64,000 nucleotides of DNA from Salipaludibacillus sp. CUR1 (GCF_021028955.1 NZ_JAIWPE010000094.1:1-64000), one strand, 5' to 3'; positions 43,899-55,441 are shown, numbered from the stretch's first letter. Notes: a model not told the origin generated them from the letters alone. Program-made: numbers and translations.

Positions 43899-44339
43899 AT
43901 GCAACTTCACGAATTACAACCTTCTGAAGGATCACGTAAAGAACGCAAGCGTAAAGGCCGCGGTATTGCCACTGGTAATGGTAAAACTGCCGGTAAAGGC
44001 CACAAAGGTCAAAACGCCCGTTCTGGTGGAGGAGTACGACCAGGTTTTGAAGGTGGACAAATGCCTATTTTCCGCCGTTTGCCAAAACGCGGATTCAAAA
44101 ACCCTAACCGTACAACTTACGCCATCGTAAACCTTGAAACGCTAAACCGTTTCGATGAGGGTACAGAAGTTACACCTGAACTACTTGTAGAATCAGGTGT
44201 AGTTAAGAACGAAAAAGACGGAATTAAGATTCTCGGCAACGGGACTCTTGACCGTAAGCTTACAGTAAAAGCTCATAAATTCTCAGGATCTTCAAAGGAA
44301 GCGATTGAAGCCGCTGGCGGAACGACTGAGGTGATTTAA
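43899..44339 (+). CDS. rplO: Ribosomal protein L15
   Basis: L15 is a late 50S assembly protein. The 146-residue product begins [22 protein letters not shown] and has [20 protein letters not shown] (about 43-62). Its TAA overlaps the secY ATG by one base. Confidence 0.97.
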   Translation: MQLHELQPSEGSRKERKRKGRGIATGNGKTAGKGHKGQNARSGGGVRPGFEGGQMPIFRRLPKRGFKNPNRTTYAIVNLETLNRFDEGTEVTPELLVESGVVKNEKDGIKILGNGTLDRKLTVKAHKFSGSSKEAIEAAGGTTEVI

Positions 44340-45631
44340 TGTTCCAGACAATCTCCAATATTTTTCGTGTTGGTGATTTACGAAACAAAATATTATTCAC
44401 CTTAGCGATGTTAATCGTCTTCCGTATCGGTGCCCATATCCCGGCTCCGGGAGTGAACGCTGATATATTGGATTTTGGTGGAGAAATGAACGCCTTTGGT
44501 TTTCTGAATACCTTTGGCGGAGGAGCACTTGAAAACTTCTCTATTTTTGCGACAGGGATTATGCCGTACATTACTGCATCCATTATCGTTCAGTTGTTGC
44601 GGATGGATGTAGTCCCTAAGTTCGCTGAGTGGTCGAAACAAGGCGAAGCAGGTCGTAAAAAGCTGGCCCAAGTAACAAGATACGGAACGATTGTAATCGC
44701 GTTTATTCAAGCCTTAGGAATGTCTATTGGTTTCAATAACATTTTTGAAGGTCTTGTACCTAACCCGTCCATGACTACTTATTTGCTGATTGCTTTGACT
44801 TTAACCGCAGGAACAGCCTTTCTGCTCTGGTTGGGTGAACAGGTAACAGCAAACGGAGTCGGTAACGGGATATCGATTATGATTTTTGCCGGGATTGCTG
44901 CTGGGATTCCGAATGGAGTTAATCAAATTTATGTAACTCAATTCGAAGACGCAGGAGATGCCTTGTTTATTAACATCGTAACCGTATTGTTACTTCTCTT
45001 GGCACTTTTAGCGATCGTCGTCGGAGTTATTTTTGTACAACAGGCCCTTAGAAAGATTCCTGTTCAATACGCCAAGCGATTGGTTGCTGGGAAGCCGCAG
45101 GGGGGTCAATCGACTCACTTGCCGTTAAAGGTGAACTCAGCCGGGGTTATTCCAGTTATCTTTGCGATGTCTCTGTTTATTTTCCCGCCCACAGTGGCAG
45201 GATTCTTCGGAGATGAGAGTGCGATAGCTGGTTGGGTTACTCGTAACTTTGATTACACGCAGCCGTTTGGACTTGTTGTTTACGCGGCGTTAATCATCGG
45301 GTTTACGTATTTCTATACATTCGTTCAGGTTAACCCTGAGCAAATGGCGGATAACCTTAAAAAACAGGGTGGTTACATTCCTGGAATTCGTCCCGGTAAG
45401 ACAACACAAGTATATATTACTCGAATCCTTTATCGTTTGACATTCGTCGGAGCTCTGTTCCTGGCAACAGTATCAACCATACCAGTCTTCTTTACAGAAG
45501 TGGCTGGACTACCTCCAGCTGTTCAAATAGGAGGCACCGGTTTATTGATCGTTGTTGGTGTGGCACTGGACACGATGAAACAAATTGAGAGTCAATTAAT
45601 TAAACGATCCTACAAAGGCTTTATTAAATAA
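44339..45631 (+). CDS. secY: Preprotein translocase subunit SecY
   Basis: SecY forms the protein-conducting channel with SecE (encoded at 17926). The 430-residue protein has ten membrane segments, with the plug region after segment 1, TASIIVQLLRMDVVPKF (about 80-96) near segment 2 and GGYIPGIRPGKTT (about 343-355) in a cytosolic ribosome-binding loop. It is coupled to rplO by TAATG. Confidence 0.97.
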   Translation: MFQTISNIFRVGDLRNKILFTLAMLIVFRIGAHIPAPGVNADILDFGGEMNAFGFLNTFGGGALENFSIFATGIMPYITASIIVQLLRMDVVPKFAEWSKQGEAGRKKLAQVTRYGTIVIAFIQALGMSIGFNNIFEGLVPNPSMTTYLLIALTLTAGTAFLLWLGEQVTANGVGNGISIMIFAGIAAGIPNGVNQIYVTQFEDAGDALFINIVTVLLLLLALLAIVVGVIFVQQALRKIPVQYAKRLVAGKPQGGQSTHLPLKVNSAGVIPVIFAMSLFIFPPTVAGFFGDESAIAGWVTRNFDYTQPFGLVVYAALIIGFTYFYTFVQVNPEQMADNLKKQGGYIPGIRPGKTTQVYITRILYRLTFVGALFLATVSTIPVFFTEVAGLPPAVQIGGTGLLIVVGVALDTMKQIESQLIKRSYKGFIK

Positions 45632-45671
45632 TAAGGGAGGCAATCTCCCTTTGCCTTCGATCGTAGGTTAA

Positions 45672-47098
<1,427 letters not shown>

Positions 47099-47111
47099 AG
47101 GTGGTCAACAA

Positions 47112-47414
47112 ATGAAAGATCCTGAATCGATTCCACAAGTTGGAGAACTTGTGAGAGTTCTGAATGGAAGGGACAAAGATCAATTTGCTTTCATTATTGA
47201 AGTTCTGGATGAACGTTTTGTACGGATTGCTGACGGGGATAAAAGAAAAGTTGACCGTGCAAAAAAGAAAAACATTCAGCACATCGAGAGAGTAAACATC
47301 ATTGCTCCTGAAGTGAAGAATAGCATTGTTGAAACGGGCCGTGTAACCAATGCCAAATTGCGGTTTGCAATTTCAACATATATTGATGATAATTTACTGA
47401 AGGAAGGAGAGTAA
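47112..47414 (+). CDS. KOW-domain RNA-binding protein
   Basis: A 100-residue protein with an N-terminal KOW-like segment ([20 protein letters not shown], about 10-29) resembling the archaeal/eukaryotic L14e type. It is always found between map and infA in Bacilli. The rest is charged and probably helical. Role unknown; location suggests a link to translation. Confidence 0.82.
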   Translation: MKDPESIPQVGELVRVLNGRDKDQFAFIIEVLDERFVRIADGDKRKVDRAKKKNIQHIERVNIIAPEVKNSIVETGRVTNAKLRFAISTYIDDNLLKEGE

Positions 47415-47418
47415 ATTC

Positions 47419-47637
47419 ATGGCCAAAGAAGATGTAATTGAAGTAGAAGGAACGGTCATAGAGCCGCTTCCAAACGCTATGTTTCGCGTAGAGCTGGAAA
47501 ACGGGCACAAAATTCTTGCCCATGTCTCAGGAAAAATCCGTATGCACTTCATTCGTATTTTACCTGGAGACAAGGTTACTGTAGAATTATCTCCGTATGA
47601 TCTGACTCGTGGTCGTATCACGTATCGTTATAAATAA
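47419..47637 (+). CDS. infA: Translation initiation factor IF-1
   Basis: IF-1 occupies the A site during initiation. The 72-residue S1-like OB-fold protein begins [22 protein letters not shown] and ends RGRITYRYK; full length. It starts four bases after the KOW gene, behind GAAGGAGAGTAAATTC. Confidence 0.97.
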   Translation: MAKEDVIEVEGTVIEPLPNAMFRVELENGHKILAHVSGKIRMHFIRILPGDKVTVELSPYDLTRGRITYRYK

Positions 47638-47642
47638 ACTGA

Positions 47643-47798
<156 letters not shown>

Positions 47799-47819
47799 AA
47801 CCACAGGAGGTGTAAAAGC

Positions 47820-48185
47820 ATGGCACGTATTGCTGGTGTCGACATTCCTCGTGATAAGCGGGTTGTCGTCTCTCTCACGTACATTTTCGGAATCGGCAAG
47901 TCCAGAGCTAGCCAGGTTCTCAAAGATGCGGGTGTATCTGAAGACACACGCGTCCGTGATTTAACTGAAGATGAATTAGGTAAAATCCGTGAAGTTGTTG
48001 ACGGGATTAAAGTAGAAGGGGATCTTCGCCGTGAAGTTTCTCTTGATATTAAGCGTTTGATCGAAATCGGATCATACCGCGGTATCCGTCATCGCCGTGG
48101 ATTGCCTGTCCGAGGACAGAAAACAAAGAACAATGCACGTACACGAAAAGGACCTCGTCGTACGGTTGCTAATAAGAAAAAATAA
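47820..48185 (+). CDS. rpsM: Ribosomal protein S13
   Basis: S13 links the 30S head to the 50S subunit. The 121-residue product begins [21 protein letters not shown] and has [22 protein letters not shown] toward the C-terminus. Starts behind CAGGAGGTGTAAAAGC. Confidence 0.97.
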   Translation: MARIAGVDIPRDKRVVVSLTYIFGIGKSRASQVLKDAGVSEDTRVRDLTEDELGKIREVVDGIKVEGDLRREVSLDIKRLIEIGSYRGIRHRRGLPVRGQKTKNNARTRKGPRRTVANKKK

Positions 48186-48207
48186 GTAAAGGAGGTCATG
48201 TTCGATT

Positions 48208-48600
48208 ATGGCTAAACCAAAAACGACTCGTGCAAAGCGTCGTCAACGTAAAAATATAGAGTCCGGAGTTGCGCACATTCGTTCAACTTTCAATAATACG
48301 ATTGTTACGATCACAGACCCTCAAGGGAATGCCATTTCTTGGGCAAGTGCCGGAGCTTTAGGCTTTAAAGGTTCACGTAAGTCTACTCCTTTCGCAGCTC
48401 AGACTGCTGCTGAAACTGCAGCAAAAGCAGCGATGGAGCATGGCATGAAGTCTGTAGAAGTTTCAGTAAAAGGCCCTGGTGCCGGACGTGAAGCTGCTAT
48501 TCGTTCCCTTCAAGCTACAGGTCTTGAAGTGAACATGATTAAAGACGTCACACCGGTTCCTCATAACGGCTGCCGTCCACCAAAACGTCGTAGAGTATAG
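48208..48600 (+). CDS. rpsK: Ribosomal protein S11
   Basis: S11 lies on the 30S platform. The 130-residue product has [16 protein letters not shown] (about 22-37) and the end [15 protein letters not shown]. It starts behind AAAGGAGGTCATGTTCG. A 177-base gap with a strong hairpin precedes rpoA. Confidence 0.97.
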   Translation: MAKPKTTRAKRRQRKNIESGVAHIRSTFNNTIVTITDPQGNAISWASAGALGFKGSRKSTPFAAQTAAETAAKAAMEHGMKSVEVSVKGPGAGREAAIRSLQATGLEVNMIKDVTPVPHNGCRPPKRRRV

Positions 48601-48721
48601 TCGCAGCAGAGGTATGAATTTCCATACCCTTGTCAATAATGGTGTAAGAGCCAATGTCCGCTATGGATACGGAAATATATTGACGGTTCGTGACAGGTCT
48701 AGGTGTGCCCAATGAGGGATT

Positions 48722-48746
48722 CCGGTTGTGCCTATTTCACAACCGG
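48722..48746 (+). promoter_or_regulatory. 9-bp hairpin upstream of rpoA
   Basis: CCGGTTGTG (48722-48730) and CACAACCGG (48738-48746) form a perfect stem with a 7-base loop 31 bases before rpoA. The following GGTTT is too short for a terminator. A processing or pausing role is possible. Confidence 0.6.
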
Positions 48747-48777
48747 GGTTTCGACGTTTTGAAGGAGGGTTTGTTTA

Positions 48778-49722
48778 ATGATCGAGATAGAAAAGCCGAA
48801 AATTGAAGTGGTTGAATTAAGCGACGATGCTACGTACGGTAAATTTGTCGTAGAACCTCTTGAGCGCGGATACGGAACAACGCTTGGAAATTCCCTCCGC
48901 AGAATCCTACTTTCGTCTTTACCTGGTTCTGCTGTAACAAGCGTCCAGTTTAACGGAGTACTTCATGAATTTTCTACGATTGAAGGTGTCGTTGAAGACG
49001 TCACAACAATCGTGCTCAATCTAAAAAAACTGGCACTGAAAATTTACTCGGATGAAGAGAAGACTTTGGAAATTGATGCTCAAGGTGAAGGGGTCGTCAC
49101 TGCAGCTGATCTTATGCATGACAGTGATGTGGAGGTTTTAAACCCGGATCTGCATATCGCTACTCTTTCTAAGGGTGCTCAATTCCAAATGAAAATTACA
49201 GCAGCCAGAGGCCGGGGATATGTGCCGGCAGAAAACAATAATTCAGATGATTTGCCAATTGGGGTAATCCCTGTGGATTCCATCTTTACACCAGTTTCCC
49301 GTGTGAACTTCCAAGTTGAAAACACACGTGTAGGTCAGATTACAAACTTTGATAAGCTGACACTGGATGTTTGGACTGACGGCAGTATTCGTCCTGAAGA
49401 AGCTGTCTCCCTTGGAGCAAAGATTCTTACTGAGCATTTGAACATTTTCGTCGGTTTAACCGATCAGGCACAGCATGCCGAGATTATGGTTGAAAAAGAA
49501 GAGGATCAAAAAGAAAAAGTCCTCGAAATGACGATAGAAGAGTTAGACTTGTCTGTACGTTCCTACAACTGCTTAAAGCGTGCGGGAATTAATACAGTAC
49601 AGGAACTGACACAAAAATCAGAAGAAGACATGATGAAAGTTCGTAACCTTGGACGAAAGTCACTTGAAGAGGTACAGGAAAAACTGCAAGAACTCAATCT
49701 TGGTCTTCGAGATGAAGAATAA
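48778..49722 (+). CDS. rpoA: RNA polymerase alpha subunit
   Basis: Alpha dimerises to nucleate RNA polymerase and contacts activators and UP elements with its C-terminal domain. The 314-residue product has an assembly domain ([25 protein letters not shown], about 27-51) and the CTD with [19 protein letters not shown] (about 257-275). It begins with ATG behind GAAGGAGGGTTTG. Confidence 0.97.
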   Translation: MIEIEKPKIEVVELSDDATYGKFVVEPLERGYGTTLGNSLRRILLSSLPGSAVTSVQFNGVLHEFSTIEGVVEDVTTIVLNLKKLALKIYSDEEKTLEIDAQGEGVVTAADLMHDSDVEVLNPDLHIATLSKGAQFQMKITAARGRGYVPAENNNSDDLPIGVIPVDSIFTPVSRVNFQVENTRVGQITNFDKLTLDVWTDGSIRPEEAVSLGAKILTEHLNIFVGLTDQAQHAEIMVEKEEDQKEKVLEMTIEELDLSVRSYNCLKRAGINTVQELTQKSEEDMMKVRNLGRKSLEEVQEKLQELNLGLRDEE

Positions 49723-49794
49723 TTCTGTTCCGGTTACGGTCTGCCAGTCAGATCGGGCTGAGAATAGAGATTCATCAGAGAAGGAGGGACTAAC

Positions 49795-50157
49795 ATGGGA
49801 TACAGAAAATTAGGTCGTGACAGCAGTGCCCGTAAAGCACTATTCCGTGACTTAACGACTGATTTAATTATTAACGAACGCATTGAAACGACAGAACCGA
49901 AAGCGAAAGAGCTTCGTTCAATCGTTGAAAAGATGATCACGTTAGGTAAACGTGGTGACTTACATGCTCGTCGTCAAGTAGCTGCTTATGTACGTAATGA
50001 AATTGCAGATGAAGAAACTGGACAAGATGCAATTCAAAAACTATTTGATGATGTAGCTAAGCGCTACGAAGATCGTCAAGGCGGTTATACACGAGTTCTT
50101 AAGCTTGGACCTCGCCGTGGAGACGGTGCAGAAATGGCTATCATTGAGCTTGTATAA
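49795..50157 (+). CDS. rplQ: Ribosomal protein L17
   Basis: L17 lies at the tunnel exit. The 120-residue product begins [25 protein letters not shown] and ends [14 protein letters not shown]. It ends the alpha operon, before a terminator at 50178. Confidence 0.97.
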   Translation: MGYRKLGRDSSARKALFRDLTTDLIINERIETTEPKAKELRSIVEKMITLGKRGDLHARRQVAAYVRNEIADEETGQDAIQKLFDDVAKRYEDRQGGYTRVLKLGPRRGDGAEMAIIELV

Positions 50158-50177
50158 CTCATGACGCATTGATTCTT

Positions 50178-50231
50178 CAAAGGGCGGGACACCGCGTCTG
50201 GAAACAGATGCTGGTCTGTGCCCTTTTTTTG
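50178..50231 (+). terminator. rplQ terminator
   Basis: AAAGGGC (50178-50184) and GCCCTTTTTTT (50220-50230) close a loop that includes a CATCTG/CAGACG-type inner stem. Long T run. Confidence 0.8.
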
Positions 50232-50397
50232 TACCCGATTGTCCTGCAACCGGCTTTCTCCAAGTGGGAGATAAGTCAAGGCACCCTGTAAGTTTATTTC
50301 TCAGGATCGAAGTTTTGCTGTATTACGGCGGGATTAGTGTGCAGCCCGGTAATTAAACAATCCGCAGCCTTGCGACCATCATGAGAGGAGCCTTTGT

Positions 50398-51252
50398 ATG
50401 ACTTATGATATTAAAGTAAAAGGACTAAGTTTCCGGTATCACGAGCATGCTCCTTACGTATTAAAAGATCTCTCTCTCGAAGTTAAAAGCGGGGAATGGC
50501 TGGCGGTGTTAGGCCATAACGGCTCTGGCAAGTCCACTTTGGCTAAGTTCTTCAATGCGCTGCACGTGCCTGAAGAAGGGGAAGTCATGGCATGCGGCCG
50601 TCTAACGAACGATCCCGGTCAGCACCCTTTTATACGCAGGCAGGTAGGTATGGTTTTTCAAAACCCTGATAACCAGCTTGTTGCCCCTACAGTGGAAGAT
50701 GACGTAGCATTCGGTCTTGAAAACGCCGGGGTGCCTTATGATGAGATGCAGAAGAGGGTTTATGAAAGCATAAGCCGTCTTGGTTTATCGGGGCTGGAGA
50801 AACAGGAGCCGCACCGGCTGTCAGGAGGCCAGAAACAGCGGGTCGCCTTAGCCGGAGCCTTGGCTCTGCGGCCGCGGATAATTGTACTGGATGAAGCCAC
50901 TTCCATGCTCGATCCCATGGGGCGGCAAGAAGTGATAGCCACCGTACAAAAGCTGCGTGAAGAAGAGAACCTGACAATCGTTACAATTACTCATGATGTA
51001 AAAGAAGCGGTATCAGCGGACCGTATTATCGTCCTGAAAGAAGGCCGCATTGAGCAGGATGGCACACCGCAGGACATCCTGACAAATGAATCTGCTCTGC
51101 ACCAGGCTCAATTAAAGACTCCTTTCGCGGTGCAAGTTGCTCAGGAACTTCGCAAATATCACGTTCGATTGCCTGATAACGTGTTAACCGAAGAGGAGTT
51201 GGTGGAAGCGCTATGCAGATTAAAGCAGACAACCTCACATATAAATATATGA
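50398..51252 (+). CDS. ecfA1: ECF transporter ATPase EcfA1
   Basis: EcfA1 powers the ECF vitamin/metal uptake module shared by many S subunits. The 284-residue ABC protein has Walker A GHNGSGKST (39-47), LSGGQKQR (about 141-148) and Walker B LDEATS (about 163), and a C-terminal helix typical of EcfA. It overlaps ecfA2 by 40 bases. No promoter is clear in the 166 bases upstream. Confidence 0.95.
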   Translation: MTYDIKVKGLSFRYHEHAPYVLKDLSLEVKSGEWLAVLGHNGSGKSTLAKFFNALHVPEEGEVMACGRLTNDPGQHPFIRRQVGMVFQNPDNQLVAPTVEDDVAFGLENAGVPYDEMQKRVYESISRLGLSGLEKQEPHRLSGGQKQRVALAGALALRPRIIVLDEATSMLDPMGRQEVIATVQKLREEENLTIVTITHDVKEAVSADRIIVLKEGRIEQDGTPQDILTNESALHQAQLKTPFAVQVAQELRKYHVRLPDNVLTEEELVEALCRLKQTTSHINI

Positions 51253-52094
51253 AAAACACCCCCTTTGAAAAGGAAGCTCTCAAAGGGTTGAATATAACTA
51301 TCCCTGAAGGCCGGTTTACCTCGGTCATCGGCCATACAGGATCAGGTAAATCTACGTTTATCCAGCATTTAAACGGCTTGATTAAGCCTTCATCCGGTAC
51401 TGTGACGGTAGGAGACTGGACGATTCGTCCAGAGACGAAACAGAAGCATCTATATGAGCTGCGAAGGCATGCGAGCATAGTTTTTCAGTTTCCTGAACAT
51501 CAGTTGTTTCATGAAACAGTGCTTTCTGATGTGGCCTACGGTCCGGTAAATTTTGGCCTTACTAAGCTTGAAGCTGAAAATAGGGCAAAGGAGTATCTTG
51601 AGCTGGCAGGTATTCATCCTGACATGTTTGACCGTTCCCCGTTTGATTTGAGCGGCGGCCAGATGCGCAGAGTAGCAATTGCGGGAGTGCTGGCTCTTAA
51701 TCCGAAACTGCTCATTTTAGATGAGCCGACCGCAGGTCTTGATCCGGAGGGACAGGTTAAAATGATGGAACTGTTTTACGACTGGTTCCAGGAAAAGAAG
51801 GAGCGCTCAATTATACTTGTGACGCACCAAATGGAGGATGCGGCCCGATATTCCGATGAAATAGTTCTCATGGATAAAGGAACTGTTAAGGATCAGGGCC
51901 GCCCACACCAGGTTTTTTCAAAAGCAGGTGAACTTGAAGCGATGGGGCTGTCCGTCCCCGAGTCTGTTAAGCTCCTTTCAATGCTGAGGGAACAATCAGG
52001 CGAAGACATAAGCACTGCCGCATTTACACTCGAAGAAACAGTTGACCAGGTTCTGGGGTTTCTTAGGAAAAGGGGTGTGAGTGACCGTGTTTGA
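51213..52094 (+). CDS. ecfA2: ECF transporter ATPase EcfA2
   Basis: This is the second ATPase of the ECF module, 293 residues, with Walker A GHTGSGKST (40-48), LSGGQMRR (about 147) and LDEPTAGLDPEG (about 168-179). It begins inside the end of ecfA1 and its end overlaps ecfT by 14 bases, so the three genes are tightly coupled. Confidence 0.95.
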   Translation: MQIKADNLTYKYMKNTPFEKEALKGLNITIPEGRFTSVIGHTGSGKSTFIQHLNGLIKPSSGTVTVGDWTIRPETKQKHLYELRRHASIVFQFPEHQLFHETVLSDVAYGPVNFGLTKLEAENRAKEYLELAGIHPDMFDRSPFDLSGGQMRRVAIAGVLALNPKLLILDEPTAGLDPEGQVKMMELFYDWFQEKKERSIILVTHQMEDAARYSDEIVLMDKGTVKDQGRPHQVFSKAGELEAMGLSVPESVKLLSMLREQSGEDISTAAFTLEETVDQVLGFLRKRGVSDRV

Positions 52095-52890
52095 TAATGT
52101 GATTATAGGCCAGTATGTTCCTAAAGAATCGGTGATTCATAAAATGGATCCCCGTTCTAAACTGATTATCGTTCTGCTTTTTATCGTCTTTTTATTTTTA
52201 ACGCGCCACCCGTTTATTCTCGGTATGGCAGTAATTCTCACTTTTACAGCCTTTTCTATGTCCAAAATACCATTTGGCTATTTCATAAAAGGAATGCGCT
52301 TTATCGCAATTATTATCTTTTTTACTTTCATATTGCATCTTTTTATGACAAGGGAAGGGACAGTACTGGTGGAATGGCCGCTGCTGACAATTTATTCCGG
52401 CGGGGTTATCGAGGGAAGCCTGATTGCCTTAAGGCTTTTCCTGCTCATTCTTATGGCTTCTTTATTGACTTTAACTACGACTCCTATTGATTTAACAGAC
52501 GGGATAGAAACACTTATGAAGCCGTTAAAAAAGGTGAATGTTCCTACTCACGAACTGGCGCTGATGATGTCGATCGCTTTAAGGTTTATTCCAACGCTGC
52601 TCGGAGAAACTGCAAAAATAGTAAAAGCCCAGATGGCCCGGGGAGCTAACTTTTCCGAAGGTTCCTTATGGAAAAGGCTGAAAGCTTTAATACCGGTGCT
52701 GATCCCTCTCTTTGTGCAGTCATTTAAGCGTGCGGAGGATCTGGCTGTTGCTATGGAAGCACGCGGGTATAACGGCGGTGAAGGCAGGACTAAATTCAGA
52801 CAGCTGAAATGGAAGCCTTTAGATACAGGAGCGCTCAGTTTATTTATTGCCTTTGCGGTACTGACAGTTATATTCCGATTTTTTGAATAG
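52081..52890 (+). CDS. ecfT: ECF transporter membrane subunit EcfT
   Basis: EcfT joins the ATPases to the substrate-binding S subunits. The 269-residue protein has about five to six membrane segments and the two Ala-Arg-Gly motifs of the coupling helices, KAQMARGANF (about 181-190) and AMEARGYNG (about 222). It starts at GTG 52081 behind AGGGGTGTGA. No S subunit gene is in this window, as is usual for group II ECF systems. Confidence 0.94.
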   Translation: MTVFDNVIIGQYVPKESVIHKMDPRSKLIIVLLFIVFLFLTRHPFILGMAVILTFTAFSMSKIPFGYFIKGMRFIAIIIFFTFILHLFMTREGTVLVEWPLLTIYSGGVIEGSLIALRLFLLILMASLLTLTTTPIDLTDGIETLMKPLKKVNVPTHELALMMSIALRFIPTLLGETAKIVKAQMARGANFSEGSLWKRLKALIPVLIPLFVQSFKRAEDLAVAMEARGYNGGEGRTKFRQLKWKPLDTGALSLFIAFAVLTVIFRFFE

Positions 52891-52904
52891 AGGTGAGAGT
52901 GTGC

Positions 52905-53681
52905 ATGCAAAGAATCTTAGCCCACTTGTCTTATGACGGGTCCGGATTTCACGGGTATCAGCGTCAGCCGAATGACCGTTCTGTCCAGGGAGAAATAGAG
53001 CAGGCGCTCGGAAAAATACATAAAGCGGATGGCTGGAAATCAGTTTCCTCAGGACGGACAGATTCAGGAGTACACGGAATCAGACAGCCGGTGCATTTTG
53101 ATTCACCGCTGGCTATCCCGGAAGACCGGTGGCCAAAAGCTTTGAACACTCTTCTTCCGAAAGATATACACGTTCACAGCTGCCAGTATGTCCCCTCTTC
53201 ATTCCATGCCCGGTATGAGGCATTAGGGAAGGAGTATATTTATCGAATCAATACAGCGCCTGAACGCAATGTATTTGAGAGGCACTATGTCCACCATCTC
53301 CCCAAAAAACTGGATATAGAAGCAATGCAGGAGGCAGCAGCCTATCTGACCGGCACTCATAACTATACAAGTTTTTCGTCGCCTAAAACGGATGTGGTCG
53401 ATAAGGTGAGAACGCTATTCGTGATTAATATTGCGAAACAAAAAGATGACTGGACATTGCGGTTTACCGGAAGCGGCTTTCTCTACCAGATGGTAAGAGT
53501 CCTTACGGGGACTTTAATTGAAGCAGGGGCGGGCGATCGGAACCCCGGGGAAATACCTGAGATTCTGGCCGCAGAAGACAGGGCCCTGGCGGGAAAAACG
53601 GCCCCGGCATGCGGGTTGTATTTAGCTCAAGTGTTCTATGAACAGAAAAAAATGGACGATCATATAAAAAATTTTCAATAA
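52905..53681 (+). CDS. truA: tRNA pseudouridine synthase TruA
   Basis: TruA modifies positions 38-40 of tRNA anticodon stems. The 258-residue product has the catalytic Asp in SGRTDSGVHG (D53) and FHARYEALGKEYIYRI (about 104-119). The start is ATG 52905 behind AGAGGTGAG; GTG codons at 52893 and 52899 overlap this site. It lies 14 bases after ecfT and before rplM. Confidence 0.95.
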   Translation: MQRILAHLSYDGSGFHGYQRQPNDRSVQGEIEQALGKIHKADGWKSVSSGRTDSGVHGIRQPVHFDSPLAIPEDRWPKALNTLLPKDIHVHSCQYVPSSFHARYEALGKEYIYRINTAPERNVFERHYVHHLPKKLDIEAMQEAAAYLTGTHNYTSFSSPKTDVVDKVRTLFVINIAKQKDDWTLRFTGSGFLYQMVRVLTGTLIEAGAGDRNPGEIPEILAAEDRALAGKTAPACGLYLAQVFYEQKKMDDHIKNFQ

Positions 53682-53705
53682 CAACGAATCCTAGTGTATT
53701 TTTTA

Positions 53706-53734
53706 TTGACACAGGCATTCATATATTATATGAT
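53706..53734 (+). promoter_or_regulatory. SigA-type promoter for rplM-rpsI
   Basis: TTGACA (53706-53711), a 17-base spacer and TATGAT (53729-53734) directly after truA. Confidence 0.75.
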
Positions 53735-53744
53735 GGTCTATGGT

Positions 53745-53816
53745 ATTCTTATGCCCACTAGCCCCGGGTACGGAATCGAACGTTGGAATGTAGGATATTT
53801 TTTGGACAGTTTGACT
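53745..53816 (+). ncRNA. Candidate L13 leader RNA
   Basis: Between the promoter and rplM, the sequence around CCACTAGCCCCGGGTACGG and GTTGGAATGTAGG resembles the known L13 leader upstream of rplM in Bacilli. By analogy it would let L13 control its own operon. Recognition is from memory of the pattern and not aligned. Confidence 0.5.
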
Positions 53817-53830
53817 AGGAGGGAAATAAA

Positions 53831-54268
53831 TTGCGTACAACATATATGGCAAAGCCACAAGACGTTGAGCGTAAATGGTACGTTGTAGACGCTGAAGGAA
53901 AAGCACTTGGACGCTTAGCATCAGAAGTTGCCAGCATCCTTCGCGGCAAGAACAAGCCGACATTTACGCCGCATGTTGATACAGGAGATCATGTGATCAT
54001 TATCAATGCGGAGAAGATTCATCTAACAGGAAACAAGCTTCAGGACAAAATGTACTACCGTCACAGCCGTTACCCTGGTTCATTGAAATCAATGAGTGCA
54101 GGAGAAATGCGTGACCGTAAGCCGACACAACTTATCGAGCTTGCAGTAAAAGGAATGCTTCCAAAAGGTTCTCTAGGCCGTCAGATGGCTAAGAAACTTA
54201 ACGTATACGCAGGAAGCGAGCATCCACACGCAGCGCAAAAGCCAGAAACTTACGAATTACGCGGTTAA
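53831..54268 (+). CDS. rplM: Ribosomal protein L13
   Basis: L13 is an early 50S assembly protein. The 145-residue product begins at TTG ([19 protein letters not shown] pattern), seven bases after TAGGAGGGAA, and has [18 protein letters not shown] (about 24-41) and [19 protein letters not shown] near the end. Confidence 0.97.
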   Translation: MRTTYMAKPQDVERKWYVVDAEGKALGRLASEVASILRGKNKPTFTPHVDTGDHVIIINAEKIHLTGNKLQDKMYYRHSRYPGSLKSMSAGEMRDRKPTQLIELAVKGMLPKGSLGRQMAKKLNVYAGSEHPHAAQKPETYELRG

Positions 54269-54288
54269 TATAGAAGGAGGGAATTTTC

Positions 54289-54681
54289 TTGGCACAAGTT
54301 CAATACTACGGTACAGGTCGTCGTAAGAACTCAACTGCACGTGTGCGTCTCGTACCAGGAGATGGCAAAATCGTGATCAACAAAAGAGACATCAACGACT
54401 ACTTTGACCTTGAAACATTAAAAGTTATTGTGAAACAGCCATTAGCTGAAACTCAAACAGAAGGCACTTATGACGTGCTTGTTAACGTTGACGGCGGTGG
54501 ATACACAGGCCAGGCAGGCGCGATCCGTCACGGTGTGGCACGCGCATTGCTTGAAGCAGATCCGGAATTCCGTGGACCACTCAAAAAAGCAGGCTTCCTG
54601 ACTCGTGACGCTCGTATGAAAGAGCGTAAGAAATACGGTCTTAAAGCAGCTCGTCGTGCTCCTCAGTTCTCGAAGCGTTAA
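54289..54681 (+). CDS. rpsI: Ribosomal protein S9
   Basis: S9 reaches the P site with its C-terminal tail. The 130-residue product begins with TTG 54289 ([15 protein letters not shown]), behind GAAGGAGGGAATT, and ends in the usual [12 protein letters not shown]. Last gene of the conserved ribosomal block. Confidence 0.97.
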   Translation: MAQVQYYGTGRRKNSTARVRLVPGDGKIVINKRDINDYFDLETLKVIVKQPLAETQTEGTYDVLVNVDGGGYTGQAGAIRHGVARALLEADPEFRGPLKKAGFLTRDARMKERKKYGLKAARRAPQFSKR

Positions 54682-54692
54682 TTATCAACACT

Positions 54693-55364
54693 TCAAAGCC
54701 TCTCAACCAATTTTGGTTGGGAGTCTTTTTTGTTTTTGTAAAGGACGGACCGCCACCTGCAGTTAACTTCCAGAAGAATATCCCTCGTAACGAGAATTGC
54801 ATTAAGGGTGGCTCCGATTGCTTGTAAGGCTGCACCAACCGTATTTAACAACTGAGCTTCCTCTTTTTCTCTTAATTCATACGTCCCTCCAATGGCTTCT
54901 AAACCGGCTCCTAACCCTTGAAGCGCATTACCGGCAGCTATGCCTGTTTCACCTGTTGAATAATCAGATAAGGCACTAATAGAGGCTCCCATTGATTGGA
55001 GGGAATCCCCTAATATGTCGAGCCGAATATTGTCTGCACCATTTTCTTCATCAATATATTGCAAATAGGCTGCTAAAGACGATGTTGCTGCTCCGGCACC
55101 ATCTATCCAGTTGCCGGCAAAGTCTAAAGGATCATCGGCTGAAACCGTCCCAATGATTAGGGCTCCTGCCGCTTGTAAACCCTCACCGACTGCTGTCAGT
55201 TTGTTATTTATTTCATTTAATCCTGCCAAATTTCCTGCTGCTGCACTGGCAGAAAGGGTACTGCCTGTTGCGTCTAACCACGCTCCGGTAAACAGTTTTA
55301 ACTGTTCATCTGTCACTTCTGCCACCGCCTTAATGTTTGGTCTGATAATGTTTGTCGATTGCAA
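54693..55364 (-). CDS. Repetitive glycine/alanine-rich protein, DUF6944-like
   Basis: This 223-residue protein reads as diverged repeats of the form LQxxGAxLxA: EGLQAAGALI (about 59), SLQSMGASISAL (about 121), ALQGLGAGLEAIGG (about 147) and ALQAIGATLNAI (about 178). From memory this matches a repetitive Bacillus family that NCBI calls DUF6944; its function is unknown. It starts with TTG, ten bases from an AGAGG site, which is weak. The last 22 residues are encoded across the rpsI terminator and are charged, unlike the rest, so the true end may have been altered. Expression is not shown. Confidence 0.65.
   Translation of the reverse strand: MQSTNIIRPNIKAVAEVTDEQLKLFTGAWLDATGSTLSASAAAGNLAGLNEINNKLTAVGEGLQAAGALIIGTVSADDPLDFAGNWIDGAGAATSSLAAYLQYIDEENGADNIRLDILGDSLQSMGASISALSDYSTGETGIAAGNALQGLGAGLEAIGGTYELREKEEAQLLNTVGAALQAIGATLNAILVTRDILLEVNCRWRSVLYKNKKDSQPKLVERL
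54700..54731 (+). terminator. rpsI terminator
   Basis: CTCTCAACCA (54700-54709) and TGGTTGGGAG (54714-54723) pair around an AATT centre, followed by TCTTTTTTG. The opposing gene ends inside this hairpin region. Confidence 0.85.
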
Positions 55365-55441
55365 GGGCTGTGAACCTCTTTATGTAAAAAGGGTTTTTTA
55401 TTAGGTGAACAACTAATATTGTTTTCCGTTCCCTCCCTGCT

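Noticed and set aside
55111-55404. 97-residue ORF on the plus strand
   Set aside because: It is antisense to the DUF6944-like gene, which has the repeat pattern; this strand shows none.
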